59,014 nt of DNA from Pedobacter paludis. Its GTDB lineage: Bacteria; Bacteroidota; Bacteroidia; Sphingobacteriales; Sphingobacteriaceae. The stretch covers positions 1 to 59,014 of the forward strand of contig NZ_QGNY01000012.1 of the NCBI RefSeq assembly GCF_003173575.1, written 5' to 3'. Under the pieces are notes generated by a model, which searched no databases, was not told the DNA's origin, and saw only the letters and a program-made list of their open reading frames with translations. The translations under genes and the position numbers were made by a program. Position 1 is the first letter of the stretch. Each line of letters opens with the position of its first letter. Positions 8,794 through 17,467 of the stretch are shown here, one piece after another.

Positions 8794-9606
8794 TTAATGT
8801 TTTTCAGAATTTTCCTGTGCTAAACGGTTGGCAAGTCTAATTTTTTCTTGTGTTAAATGCATTAGGTCTTGTTCCATGGCCTCGAGGTTAAGACCCAAGA
8901 GATTTTTGTCGCCTTTCATAAAATCCTGGGTAATAATGGCATAAGCCTCATCATTATAGGTTTCCCAAAAATCCCAGGTCATTTTTTTTTCTTCCCCCAA
9001 AGTAATACACGTAAGGTATTCTTCATCATAAGCAAGAATAGCAACTGCATGTCCACCTAACGAGTAGGGTTCATTATCTCCTGTCAGTCCACCAGGTTTA
9101 ACTTCCCAGATTTCCTGATGCTTACTGCTTAAAGGAAGCAGAAGACCAACATAAATTCCACCAAAAAGATAAATTGAGGCTTTTACAATTTCACGCCGAT
9201 CTGGCGGAACGGTTGCAAATACCCGGATTCGATGCTGATCGATGCCCTTTTTACGCCAGTACTTTAAAGCATCTATCATATATATACCCTCAGCATTTTC
9301 ATGGGTGATGGGATTGTATTTAGAAAGTGCGATGTAAGTATTTAAAATGGCTTCGTCTGTAATTTCAAACTCTGCACCGGCATTGGCGGTCCAGCATTTT
9401 ATCATGTGTCCGGCAGCAGCACAGGTACAGTTCTCTAAAGTGTCGTTCCCGAATACGCCCCATTCACTTTTCTTCACTGCGGTCCAATCGTGTGCATCAG
9501 GAATTTGAAGCTGATGCATGGCCAGATAATCGGTAACCTTAAAACTTCTTGGATCTTTAATGGCCTTAGGTTTTCCGCCCTTAACCTGTCCAGTGGTATT
9601 TTCCAT
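8794..9606 (-). CDS. Papain-fold (cysteine peptidase-like) protein of the small-peptide cluster
   Basis: A ~270-residue soluble protein without a signal peptide. The pattern NCTCAAAGHMI (Cys60, Cys62, His67) resembles the N-terminal helix of papain-like folds, and GGHAVAILAYDEE (His186) followed by a Trp/Asn-rich segment fits the catalytic histidine strand. Similar proteins with a GD-CT-AA-H pattern are widespread and uncharacterised, so activity is not proven. The N-terminus contains QVKGGKPKA, echoing the Gly/Lys tails of the two neighbouring peptides. Its ATG (9606) lies 12 bp after the stop of the nearest peptide gene; an in-frame TTG at 9612 is the alternative start. The C-terminal ~35 residues are predicted helix or coiled coil. 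Confidence 0.6.
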   Translation of the reverse strand: MENTTGQVKGGKPKAIKDPRSFKVTDYLAMHQLQIPDAHDWTAVKKSEWGVFGNDTLENCTCAAAGHMIKCWTANAGAEFEITDEAILNTYIALSKYNPITHENAEGIYMIDALKYWRKKGIDQHRIRVFATVPPDRREIVKASIYLFGGIYVGLLLPLSSKHQEIWEVKPGGLTGDNEPYSLGGHAVAILAYDEEYLTCITLGEEKKMTWDFWETYNDEAYAIITQDFMKGDKNLLGLNLEAMEQDLMHLTQEKIRLANRLAQENSEKH

Positions 9607-9618
9607 TTCCAATTTCTA

Positions 9619-9726
9619 CTAGCCTCCGGTTTTCCCGCTCTTACCCATTTTTTTCTTTTTACGGGGCAAACGCTTTTGTACAATTGCCGGTTTTTCTTGT
9701 TCTGTAGTTTCTACTTTTTTAGCCAT
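9619..9726 (-). CDS. Small basic peptide A1 (35 residues)
   Basis: A 35-codon ORF with ATG at 9726 and TAG at 9619-9621. The peptide has an acidic/polar N-terminal half (ETTEQEKPA), then the core QKRLPRKKKKMGKSG and a Gly-rich tail (KTGG). It is a clear paralogue of the peptide encoded at 9774-9884: the core QKRLPRKKKKMG is identical, while the codons differ (for example CGT TTG CCC CGT against AGA TTG CCA AGA). Conservation at protein level with different codons argues that both are translated. It lies 12 bp upstream of the papain-like gene. Function is unknown; precursor peptide and nucleic-acid-binding peptide are both possible. Confidence 0.7.
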   Translation of the reverse strand: MAKKVETTEQEKPAIVQKRLPRKKKKMGKSGKTGG

Positions 9727-9773
9727 AATTGTGATGCTGAGCGATGGGTTAAATAATTTCAATTCATATGGAT

Positions 9774-9884
9774 TTAGCCAGATTTACCACCACTATTGCC
9801 CATTTTTTTCTTTTTTCTTGGCAATCTCTTTTGAATTTTTTTTTCTGCAGCAACTTCTTCAGCTGTACTTTTTTTCTTGTCCAT
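9774..9884 (-). CDS. Small basic peptide A2 (36 residues)
   Basis: A 36-codon ORF with ATG at 9884 and TAA at 9774-9776, 47 bp upstream of its paralogue. N-terminal half MDKKKSTAEEVAAEKK, then the core QKRLPRKKKKMGNSG and the tail GKSG. It shares a 12-residue identical block with peptide A1 plus the following S-G. It is the first gene of the proposed minus-strand cluster (A2, A1, papain-like, methyltransferase-like). A near-consensus -7 box (CATCTTTG, minus strand, 9907-9914) lies 22 bp upstream of the ATG. Confidence 0.7.
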   Translation of the reverse strand: MDKKKSTAEEVAAEKKIQKRLPRKKKKMGNSGGKSG

Positions 9885-9906
9885 AGGATTAAAAATTTCT
9901 ATTTAG

Positions 9907-9914
9907 CAAAGATG
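9907..9914 (-). promoter_or_regulatory. Possible -7 promoter element for the small-peptide cluster
   Basis: Minus-strand CATCTTTG matches the Bacteroidota TAnnTTTG box at seven of the eight positions, counting the two free ones. It would place transcription start roughly 15-20 bp before the ATG of peptide A2. No well-spaced -33 TTG was found. Confidence 0.3.
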
Positions 9915-10009
9915 ACCTTCCATAAGGCTAAATGATTTTACAATGTAGCCATTTTTTGGAAAGTTTTATTAAATGCCAAAAGATGGAAAGCTGAAATGTT
10001 GGTTTTTTT

Positions 10010-10105
10010 TTAGTGAATTTGTTTAGGTGTCTTAATTTTTTCAATCCAGCGCATAACAACAACGCCATTAGAGCTATAAATTAATTCGCCATACAAACCA
10101 TTCAA
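10010..10105 (-). CDS. Possible short ORF or gene remnant upstream of the peptide cluster
   Basis: A 31-codon minus-strand reading frame opened by TTG (10105), with an internal ATG at residue 18. It reads as a protein-like sequence containing YGELIYSSNGVVVMRWIEK and stops at TAA 10010-10012. Two in-frame stops precede it, so it cannot be extended. It could be a decayed gene end or a third short gene preceding peptide A2. No family is recognised. Confidence 0.25.
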   Translation of the reverse strand: MNGLYGELIYSSNGVVVMRWIEKIKTPKQIH

Positions 10106-10147
10106 TTATTCATTAATTTAGTGCAGGCAATATAATCTCTAGGTAAT

Positions 10148-10738
10148 ATGAAAAAACTGAAATTCATATGTATAACGGCATTTTTAATCAATTCATTGAT
10201 ACATTTCGATCTGCTCGCCCAGAAACGCGATAATCCAATAGATCAAATGTTAGCGAACTCGCATCCTGGTGCCAATCATGCACAGCTTGACCAGTTAACC
10301 GGGACATGGAATTTCCAGGATAGCAAACTGGTTTTTGTAAAAGGCACGCTTGTTCGTAAACCCATGTACGATGGCCGGTTTTATATGGTAGAAATTATTG
10401 GAGGTAAACTGCAGCTTCCGGTTGCGGATGGAAAAATGAAGGAAGACCGTTACCAAAGCTTACAGATTGAAGGTTACGACAATGTAAAATCAAAATTCAT
10501 TACAATATCGCTCAACAACCATATTGGCAGTGACATTCAATATCAGCTAGGCATTTATGATGCAAATAAGAAAACTTTCACTTATGATTGGGATAGCGAA
10601 ATGATAAAAGGTGAGGTTAAACACAATAGGAGGATTATAACTTTAATTGATGGTTCGCACTATACAGAAAGCTTTTATGAATTAAAAAGCGGTCAATACA
10701 TCAATATTCGTACGTTATTGTACTCTAAATCTGAATAG
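10148..10738 (+). CDS. Secreted DUF1579-like protein
   Basis: A 196-residue protein with a signal peptide of about 24 residues ending LLAQ. The body (HAQLDQLTGTWNF... start, alternating beta strands, KSKFITISLNN) resembles DUF1579 proteins, lipocalin-like beta barrels of unknown ligand. It is monocistronic, followed by a ~340-bp gap before the amylase start. Periplasmic or outer-membrane-facing location is inferred from the signal peptide. Confidence 0.7.
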   Translation: MKKLKFICITAFLINSLIHFDLLAQKRDNPIDQMLANSHPGANHAQLDQLTGTWNFQDSKLVFVKGTLVRKPMYDGRFYMVEIIGGKLQLPVADGKMKEDRYQSLQIEGYDNVKSKFITISLNNHIGSDIQYQLGIYDANKKTFTYDWDSEMIKGEVKHNRRIITLIDGSHYTESFYELKSGQYINIRTLLYSKSE

Positions 10739-11075
10739 TCAGACGCAGTTTCTACTTTCATTTGTCATCCAGCTTATCTCGTTTAGCCAAATACCTCCAT
10801 TGTTATAAAGCAATAAATTTCAGCATCGTGAAAGCTTTGTAGGTACTATTCTTATAGAATTTCAAAGATATTTTAGGCTGAAGTTGTACAGATTAAGTAT
10901 TCAATTAACCAAAGCAATTTTAGATTAGAAAACAAGCTCTGATCCACCCTGTAAATTAGCCCATATCCTGAATCGATACGCACTTCTATTCAAAATTTAA
11001 ACTTTTTACACCTTAGCAGTGTTGAGTAACTTAACGAATCTCAAAATCGAAAGCGCTCGAACCCAAAAATCTGAT
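10739..11075. other. Intergenic region, no gene seen
   Basis: About 340 bp between the DUF1579 gene and the amylase ATG. AT-rich, with stops in all frames apart from the unlikely 5' extension of the amylase frame from a GTG at 11019. No hairpin with a T-tract and no clear TAnnTTTG box was found. Confidence 0.5.
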
Positions 11076-12560
11076 ATGGAAAACTTTACAATGCTGCAAT
11101 ATTTTCAGTGGTATTACCCTGCTGATGGAAGCTTATGGAAAAAAATGGAAACCGAGGCCCAAGAGCTAAAAGCCTTCGGCATCGATACGCTCTGGCTTCC
11201 TCCCGCACATAAGGGAATGGACGGAAAAAAATCAACGGGATATGATTCTTACGATCTTTACGATCTGGGCGAATTTGATCAAAAAGGATCTATCCGCACT
11301 AAGTACGGCACTAAAGAGGAATTTTTAAGTGGCATTAAAGCCCTTCAGGAAGCGGGCATTCAGGTATATGTAGACATCGTGCTAAACCATTTGGGTGGAG
11401 CAGATGAAACCGAAACCGTGCCGGTAAGAAAGGTAGATCCCCAGGATCGGAACGTTTTCATTTCCGATGCTTATGATATTGATGCTTATACCAAATTTAC
11501 TTTCCCCGGAAGAAATGGAAAATATTCTGCCTTTCAATGGGATTTCCAGTGTTTTACCGGGATAGATTTCGATCAGCGGAGTGGAGAAAATGCCATTTTC
11601 AGCATCCAAAACCAATATGGCGAAGGCTGGCAAGATGTGCTGGATACCGAAAACGGCAACTATGATTACCTCATGCTCTGTGACATCGATTTCCGGAACC
11701 CTAATGTAACCGAAGAACTGATGAAATGGGGCGAATGGTTTCACGAGACCGCAAAATTCGACGGCTTTCGCCTGGATGCGATTAAACACATGCCCGCTTC
11801 TTTTTATAACCAATGGCTTGATCACATGCGAGAATTTACCGGGAAAGAACTTTTTACGGTAGGAGAATATTGGTCGCCTGGAAATTTGGATGCCATGCTG
11901 GCTTATATTGAAGCTACAGAAGGAAGAATGTCGCTTTTTGATGCGAGTTTGCAGGGCAATTTTTCGGCAGCCTCCAAACAGGGGAATGGTTTTGATTTAT
12001 CTACCATTTTTCAGGATACATTGGTATCCGTAAAACCCGAACTTGCCGTTACCCTTGTAGAAAACCACGATACCCAACCCCTACAGTCGCTAGAGCAAAC
12101 CGTTGATGAATGGTTTAGACCCATTGCCTATGCCATGATTTTATTGCGGGCCACGGGTTATCCCTGCATCTTTTATCCCGATCTTTATGGTTCTACCTAC
12201 ACAGATAAGGGCGACGATGGCAACGACCATAAAATCTCGCTCGAACCTGTTCAGGAAATCAAAACCATGCTCGAACTTCGAAAACATCAGGTTTATGGTG
12301 TGCAACGCGATTACTTCGATCACCCCAACTGTGTAGGCTGGACGGTAGATGGAGAAAGCGAACACCCCAATTCCGGAATCGCTGTTTTGGTTTCCAATGG
12401 AGACGAGGGCTTTAAATCGATGGAAATGGGAAAACAATTTGCCGGAAGGATTTTTCGCGACCGCTTAAACAATATCGATACAGAAGTACAGATTAATGAA
12501 GAAGGCTGGGGCGAGTTTTTGGTTAAGGCCGGATCAGTTTCTGCATGGACAGCCGATTAA
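11076..12560 (+). CDS. amyA: Cytoplasmic alpha-amylase (GH13)
   Basis: A 494-residue alpha-amylase without a signal peptide, hydrolysing internal alpha-1,4 bonds of starch or glycogen-derived dextrins in the cytoplasm. Its (beta/alpha)8 GH13 motifs are all present: region I DIVLNH (100-105), nucleophile Asp234 in GFRLDAIKH, acid/base Glu264 in VGEYW, and Asp332 in ENHDT. Length and start (MENFTMLQYFQWYYP) match E. coli AmyA (about 495 residues), which is why the ATG at 11076 is chosen over a GTG 57 bp upstream. It is followed on the same strand by the iron-permease-like and DUF2252 genes, although the gaps (126 and 39 bp) do not prove one operon. Confidence 0.95.
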   Translation: MENFTMLQYFQWYYPADGSLWKKMETEAQELKAFGIDTLWLPPAHKGMDGKKSTGYDSYDLYDLGEFDQKGSIRTKYGTKEEFLSGIKALQEAGIQVYVDIVLNHLGGADETETVPVRKVDPQDRNVFISDAYDIDAYTKFTFPGRNGKYSAFQWDFQCFTGIDFDQRSGENAIFSIQNQYGEGWQDVLDTENGNYDYLMLCDIDFRNPNVTEELMKWGEWFHETAKFDGFRLDAIKHMPASFYNQWLDHMREFTGKELFTVGEYWSPGNLDAMLAYIEATEGRMSLFDASLQGNFSAASKQGNGFDLSTIFQDTLVSVKPELAVTLVENHDTQPLQSLEQTVDEWFRPIAYAMILLRATGYPCIFYPDLYGSTYTDKGDDGNDHKISLEPVQEIKTMLELRKHQVYGVQRDYFDHPNCVGWTVDGESEHPNSGIAVLVSNGDEGFKSMEMGKQFAGRIFRDRLNNIDTEVQINEEGWGEFLVKAGSVSAWTAD

Positions 12561-12686
12561 ACGTTACACATTTGATCTGTGCCCCAACGAATGCCAAAGA
12601 TTCTTGTTTTCTCACTATAATTAAATTTCCAAAACCTTTTATTCCTTTAGCGTGTACTAGCTTGAAAGTTTAAAAACATAAAGGAA

Positions 12687-13148
12687 ATGAAAAAACAGAA
12701 CTTCTTTGAGCTAATATCCGATAAGATTACCTGTTGGACAGGTAGTCTTTGGGCATTTATAATTGCATTCGGAACCATCATCATCTGGGGGATTAGCGGA
12801 CCGCTGTTCCACTTTTCAGATACCTGGCAATTGGTTATCAACACAGGGACCACAATTATTACTTTTTTAATGGTGTTCTTAATTCAAAAAACACAGAATA
12901 AGGATTCAAAGGCCATTCACCTAAAGTTAAACGAGCTCATTGCCGCCAGCAGGCATGCAAGCAATCGGATGGTAGATGTAGAAGATCTGAACGAAGATGA
13001 ATTGGATGTGCTCCACCGTTATTACGAAAAACTATCTGATGTTGCGGAAAAGGACGATGACATCCACAAATCGCACTCTATCGATTCGGCCGAGAAGAAT
13101 TCAGAAGAGAAAAACAGTGCGATCAAAAAAGCTAAGCCAAAGGCCTAA
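12687..13148 (+). CDS. Low-affinity iron permease family protein
   Basis: A 153-residue inner-membrane protein. Two hydrophobic segments (about residues 21-42, LWAFIIAFGTIIIWGISGP, and 51-68, NTGTTIITFLMVFLIQ) flank a short loop. They are followed by the family motif QNKDSKAIHLKLNELI and a charged, Lys/Glu-rich cytoplasmic tail. This is the architecture of the bacterial low-affinity Fe/Cu permease family (COG5478). Transport activity is weakly established for the family, so the name should be read as homology only. Confidence 0.85.
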   Translation: MKKQNFFELISDKITCWTGSLWAFIIAFGTIIIWGISGPLFHFSDTWQLVINTGTTIITFLMVFLIQKTQNKDSKAIHLKLNELIAASRHASNRMVDVEDLNEDELDVLHRYYEKLSDVAEKDDDIHKSHSIDSAEKNSEEKNSAIKKAKPKA

Positions 13149-13187
13149 AAATCAACCCTAAAATTTAATATTATCGTCATCCAAAAT

Positions 13188-14393
13188 ATGTTTTCATCCT
13201 CCGAAGAGATTAAAAACTTCAATAAAAACCGCCTGCCTTGGGCACTTCAGCTAAAATACGAGGCGATGCTGGAAAATGCATTCCGGTTTTTTAGGGGCAC
13301 CTGCCATCTTTTTTACCAAAGGCTTTCCAAATTAAAAAACATGCCCAAATCTCCTGTTGGATGGATCTGTGGCGACCTTCATCTCGAAAACTTTGGCAGT
13401 TACAGAGGTGGAAACAATTTGGTTTATTTTGATCTTAACGATTTCGATGAGGCGATAAAAGCACCTGTGCTCTGGGAAGTGCTGAGATTGGTAACCAGCA
13501 TTTTTATCGCTTTTCAGACCCTCGAAATTGATGCAGACCAATCGATGAATATGGCACTCCTTTTTATAAAGAGCTACCGCAACACCCTGCTTTCAGGAAA
13601 GGAGACCAATATCGACCCAAGAACGGCCAAAGGAATTGTGTCTAGCTTTTTAAAAAGTGCAGAGAAGAGCTCATCCGCCCAGCTGCTTAAAAAGAGGGCT
13701 GTAAAAAAAGGACAATCGGTACAGCTAAACACCAAACACGAAAGGCATTTCAAACTAGATAAGGAACTTAAATCCCAATTGAGCGAACACATGCAAAAGT
13801 GGCTGGGAGAAAACAGTTATAGCCCCTATAATTATAAAGTTAAAGATGTGGTTTATCGTTTGGCGGGCACCGGAAGCTTAGGCCAAAAAAGGTATCTTTT
13901 TCTACTAAAAATCACCTTAAAAAAAGAGGGTTATTTATTGATCGATATGAAAGAGGCCTTTCCATCTGCCCTGCTTCCCCATATCAAAACTGTACAGCCA
14001 AAATGGAAAAACGAAGCCGAAAGAATCATTACGGTTCAAAAGCACATGCAACATGTTTCATCAGCCTTGCTTTCATATAGTATCTTCAACGGAGCATCTT
14101 ATGTGATGCAGGAGCTGCAGCCCGTAAAAGATACCATAAGGTTTAAGCTCATTCGCGAGCAATATCGAGATATGTATCAGGTAATAGATGCTATGGGCAT
14201 GTTAACCGCATCTTCACAGCTTAGAAGTTCGGGGTTAAATGGTGCAGCAACAAAAGACGAACTCATTAAATTTGCCCAAAATACAGATTGGCAACAGGAA
14301 GTCATCCAACTTGCCTCCCAGCAGGCCGGCCTTACCTGTACCGATTATGCAAATTTTGAGAAGGACTACCGCGAAGGCTTTTATGGTTTATAG
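13188..14393 (+). CDS. DUF2252 family protein (kinase-like fold)
   Basis: A 401-residue cytoplasmic protein of the DUF2252 family, related to aminoglycoside-phosphotransferase-like kinases. The signature GDLHLENFG near residue 62 and the following YFDLNDFDEA near 82 correspond to the family's catalytic-loop-like and metal-binding-like segments. AFRFFRGTCHLFY (~31-43) and RLAGTGSLGQKRYLFL (~225-240) are also characteristic. Substrate is unknown. It lies 39 bp downstream of the iron-permease-like gene and is probably co-transcribed with it. Confidence 0.9.
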   Translation: MFSSSEEIKNFNKNRLPWALQLKYEAMLENAFRFFRGTCHLFYQRLSKLKNMPKSPVGWICGDLHLENFGSYRGGNNLVYFDLNDFDEAIKAPVLWEVLRLVTSIFIAFQTLEIDADQSMNMALLFIKSYRNTLLSGKETNIDPRTAKGIVSSFLKSAEKSSSAQLLKKRAVKKGQSVQLNTKHERHFKLDKELKSQLSEHMQKWLGENSYSPYNYKVKDVVYRLAGTGSLGQKRYLFLLKITLKKEGYLLIDMKEAFPSALLPHIKTVQPKWKNEAERIITVQKHMQHVSSALLSYSIFNGASYVMQELQPVKDTIRFKLIREQYRDMYQVIDAMGMLTASSQLRSSGLNGAATKDELIKFAQNTDWQQEVIQLASQQAGLTCTDYANFEKDYREGFYGL

Positions 14394-14409
14394 AAATTTT
14401 CCCCCGAAG

Positions 14410-14811
14410 CTATTTCTTATCCTTCTCAAACTTCAATACAATGGTGCCCATATCAAGCTTTGCACCTTTTTTTTGGCCACCACCAAAGGTTTGAAAAAGT
14501 TTAAGTTCACTTTTCTGGTAGCCGGGTTTTTCAATGGTTTCTGAAACCATAACCGGAGGTGCCTCCAACATGAACATTTCCGGGATAAAAAATTTTCGGT
14601 ACCGAATTTCTTTCAAATGGAACGAACCATCCGCAGCGGTAACGGTTTCACCTACCTTACACCCTGCTATGGGCTTCTTATTCTCATCAACAATAAAACC
14701 CGATAAGGCAGGCCGCTCCAATCTCGAAACACAAGACGAAAAGTTTAATGTTAGAAATAGCAATAAAACCGATGGGAAGATCGATTTAGAGTTTTTGTAT
14801 GTACCGCTCAT
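14410..14811 (-). CDS. Lipoprotein with carboxypeptidase-regulatory-like domain
   Basis: A 133-residue lipoprotein. The signal ends in a lipobox (FSSC near residue 27), and the mature part begins with a short beta-sandwich of the carboxypeptidase D regulatory type (SGFIVDENKKPIAGCKVGETVTAADGSFHLKEI). Such domains are common in exported Bacteroidota proteins. It is the last gene of a minus-strand run (15224-14410), its ATG lying 2 bp after the stop of the TPR gene. Confidence 0.7.
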   Translation of the reverse strand: MSGTYKNSKSIFPSVLLLFLTLNFSSCVSRLERPALSGFIVDENKKPIAGCKVGETVTAADGSFHLKEIRYRKFFIPEMFMLEAPPVMVSETIEKPGYQKSELKLFQTFGGGQKKGAKLDMGTIVLKFEKDKK

Positions 14812-14813
14812 TT

Positions 14814-15224
14814 TTACCGAATTAAGTTTAAATATTTAGAATCTTCGCCTTCAAAAACCCGCCCTTCTGATTTGAGCATGGCAATGGCAAACTGTTCCTT
14901 TGCTTCATCCAGTCTATCCATTTCATAATAAACCTGACCCAATGCAAATTCTGAGGTGCCAAAGAAATTTGACTGATCAAATAAATAAAGCTGTCTGGCC
15001 CATTGTTCTGCATCGATCAGATTTCCTATTTTCAGATTTAAATACACCAGCCCCTGAAGCAAGGCATACCCTTCTTCGGGATATTGATATTTGGATTCGG
15101 GAAATAACGCCCAGGCTTTTTGATGGATCTCGATGCATTTATTGTATTCACCAGCTTCAAAGTAATCTTCGTTTGGTTCAAATAAAAGATCAAATTCGGT
15201 TTGTATTTCTGTAGGTAGTTCCAT
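14814..15224 (-). CDS. TPR-like protein, unknown function
   Basis: A 136-residue acidic, soluble protein of two to three TPR-like helical pairs (DYFEAGEYNKCIEIHQKAW; EFALGQVYYEMDRLDEAKEQ). No signal peptide. Small TPR proteins of this type often occur beside secreted or toxin-like proteins in Bacteroidota, but nothing here proves such a role. It lies between a lipoprotein gene and a membrane-anchored protein gene with gaps of 2 and 20 bp, so the three probably form an operon. Confidence 0.7.
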   Translation of the reverse strand: MELPTEIQTEFDLLFEPNEDYFEAGEYNKCIEIHQKAWALFPESKYQYPEEGYALLQGLVYLNLKIGNLIDAEQWARQLYLFDQSNFFGTSEFALGQVYYEMDRLDEAKEQFAIAMLKSEGRVFEGEDSKYLNLIR

Positions 15225-15244
15225 GCTTTAGTTTTAAATATTGG

Positions 15245-16312
15245 TTACTGCTCATCATCAACATCTCTATCCAATTGCGATTTGGGCAGTTGCAGATAAC
15301 GGTTCATTTTATCAAACTCTTTATTATAAACCAGCACCACATCGGGCTGATTGGGTATTTTTATGCGCAAGGCATCATGGGCTGCATATTGTTTTTCTTC
15401 ACTATCCATAAAAATTAAATTAGACGGTGATGGGGCATCCAGGTGTTTTATCGTTTCAATCAGTATTTTATCTCGAAAATCTTCACTGTACAAAAGATAT
15501 GCATCACCCTGCCCATTGTAGGCATATACAAAAAGTTTTTCCCAGTGATTGCCTGGATCATCGTTATTGGTGGTAAGTACACAGGCGGTTTCTTTTTTAT
15601 TCCGGCCTGTAAAATCGCCATAACGGATTAAATCCTCATGAATGCGTCTATCGGAAGTGATGAATCTTAAATTTTTACCATCATCACTATTAAATAAGGC
15701 AATAAGTTTATCTTTTACGGGATACGGAATTTCCTGTGTAAAAAGCTCGGTAAAGGTGTTGCTGTACTTTTCGTTAAATGATGTCCAATCCAGCATTGTA
15801 TAATAAGGCTCACCATTCGGTATTTTGATGTTTGGAAATTCTGCCTTACCCTGCTCGGCCAATTTTAAATAATTAAAGAGTTTGTTCCATCTTTTCTCAT
15901 GGGGAGGTGTTGTATTCGCATCTGATGGTTTCTCGTATAAACTATACTGCTTAACGTATTTTTCTACATCTTCGGGTTTAACTACACCATCTGCAGTTAC
16001 CGCCACGGCTACCTCTGCCCCATTATTTACATATGGGCAAGTGGTACAATAGAGCTTGTCGCCAAAGGAAAGTACAACAAGGGTATCTGCAATTTCATCA
16101 TACTCACTTTTAAACTGCTGATCGAGCAGCTTGCCTTTTACCAGATAGGCAATATCGCCACTGAAAATTTCTGCTTGCCGTAAGGTATCGGCTTTACTAA
16201 TTTCTACAGTTTTTGGCTGTATTTGGTGTTGCTTGATAAAATAAAAAATAAGTGATCCGACAATCAGGATGATGATTACCGCGAGCATTACGAATACTGT
16301 TTTCTTTTTCAT
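15245..16312 (-). CDS. Membrane-anchored protein, unknown function
   Basis: A 355-residue protein with one N-terminal transmembrane segment (residues ~5-26, VFVMLAVIIILIVGSLIFYF) and a large domain probably facing the periplasm. A CTTCPY motif near residue 93 could be a redox or metal site. No family is recognised. It is the first gene of the three-gene unit with the TPR protein and the small lipoprotein. Confidence 0.6.
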   Translation of the reverse strand: MKKKTVFVMLAVIIILIVGSLIFYFIKQHQIQPKTVEISKADTLRQAEIFSGDIAYLVKGKLLDQQFKSEYDEIADTLVVLSFGDKLYCTTCPYVNNGAEVAVAVTADGVVKPEDVEKYVKQYSLYEKPSDANTTPPHEKRWNKLFNYLKLAEQGKAEFPNIKIPNGEPYYTMLDWTSFNEKYSNTFTELFTQEIPYPVKDKLIALFNSDDGKNLRFITSDRRIHEDLIRYGDFTGRNKKETACVLTTNNDDPGNHWEKLFVYAYNGQGDAYLLYSEDFRDKILIETIKHLDAPSPSNLIFMDSEEKQYAAHDALRIKIPNQPDVVLVYNKEFDKMNRYLQLPKSQLDRDVDDEQ

Positions 16313-16414
16313 AATCGAAACGTTTAATCATAGGTATTTGGTTATATCTTTTTACTTACGCTATCTTCACTAATTGATCAACGGGTTAAATTCTATACTC
16401 AAAAGGCTCTCGGT

Positions 16415-16783
16415 TTAAGATCCCATCAATGAAATCAATAAGTCTTTGCTCAGCTCATTTAGCGCACAATTAAATTCAAATGGTTCATCATAAATCCATA
16501 TTTCCTCCTGAGCGGGCAACCAGGAGGCATACCATTTTATGAAATCAAAAGCAAACACTGCATCCCTGCATTCTATTACAATCGAAATGAGATCCCTGCT
16601 TAATCTCCCCTCTAACTTTAGTACATTAGAAATGAACAATTCCCATTCCAAAATATATTTTCTGTTGAGATCATTTACTTCCCACACCCTACTGCCTAGA
16701 ACATATTTTTCCAACTGGACTTTAAAGTCAGCAACATTAATTTTCCATTCAGATGCGGAAATCGGCGATATAAATAATTTCAT
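16415..16783 (-). CDS. Small acidic protein, unknown function
   Basis: A 122-residue soluble protein, rich in Trp, Glu and Leu, with no signal peptide or recognised domain. The composition and size resemble immunity-type or SUFU-like small proteins, but no toxin partner is visible. It has its own start, about 100 bp before the three-gene unit and on the same strand. Low certainty about function; moderate certainty that it is coding. Confidence 0.5.
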   Translation of the reverse strand: MKLFISPISASEWKINVADFKVQLEKYVLGSRVWEVNDLNRKYILEWELFISNVLKLEGRLSRDLISIVIECRDAVFAFDFIKWYASWLPAQEEIWIYDEPFEFNCALNELSKDLLISLMGS

Positions 16784-16975
16784 TGTACCGGAGATTATGG
16801 ACCAATATCATTTGGCTAGAGGTACAACAGAATGCAGATGAATTACAATAGGGATTGTTATACTAATTTAATAAATCTTTGCTACTTATAAAAACGCCTA
16901 GGACATTTTTTGTAATCATCCCTCAATAGTATGCTTGAGAATAGTGCTTGGATTCTAATAAAAATCAGTTTTTTT

Positions 16976-17467
16976 TTAATCAAATTCGAAAGGAGGATCA
17001 ATTTTTATCTGGTGAAGTCCATCGTAAACAACCTTACCATCTTTGAGCAAATAAAATAAATCCATCTTCCCCATTTTATATCTGATGTAAACCCGCAGAT
17101 CATCATCATGAAGCCCTTTGAGCTGATCTCGGTTTCCCTTAAAATTTTGGTTAAGCGTTTCGGTTTTGTTGTATATGTAAATAGAGTGATTCGGATAATT
17201 TCCGGTATCCAAAATTTTAAACTTTTTATGAAGCTCCGCAATCAAAAAGCGATCGGTTTCCTGATTATTGTTTAAGAAAAAGTATTCGTTTTTGGAAGAT
17301 GTTGTACCATCTTTTTTGGCAGTGGGCGTTGTAAAAGTATAAGTAAACGGACTTAATGGAAGCAATTTTACAGGAGCATTATTAACCTTCTTTTTAATGC
17401 ATGCCGTACCCGACAAAATGAAAATCGATAACATGATTTTAAAAATGTGATATTTGGCTGTGCGCAT
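16976..17467 (-). CDS. Lipoprotein, unknown function
   Basis: A 163-residue lipoprotein with signal residues 1-23 and lipobox GTAC. The mature part has a Lys-rich start (IKKKVNNA) and alternating strands ending in PPFEFD. No recognised domain. Divergent from the outer-membrane protein gene across ~310 bp. Confidence 0.6.
   Translation of the reverse strand: MRTAKYHIFKIMLSIFILSGTACIKKKVNNAPVKLLPLSPFTYTFTTPTAKKDGTTSSKNEYFFLNNNQETDRFLIAELHKKFKILDTGNYPNHSIYIYNKTETLNQNFKGNRDQLKGLHDDDLRVYIRYKMGKMDLFYLLKDGKVVYDGLHQIKIDPPFEFD

Noticed and set aside
8794..9884. Classical double-glycine bacteriocin precursor with C39 peptidase transporter
   Set aside because: There is no ABC transporter, no standard double-glycine leader followed by a core, and the papain-fold protein is soluble and alone; the cluster is reported only as precursor-like.
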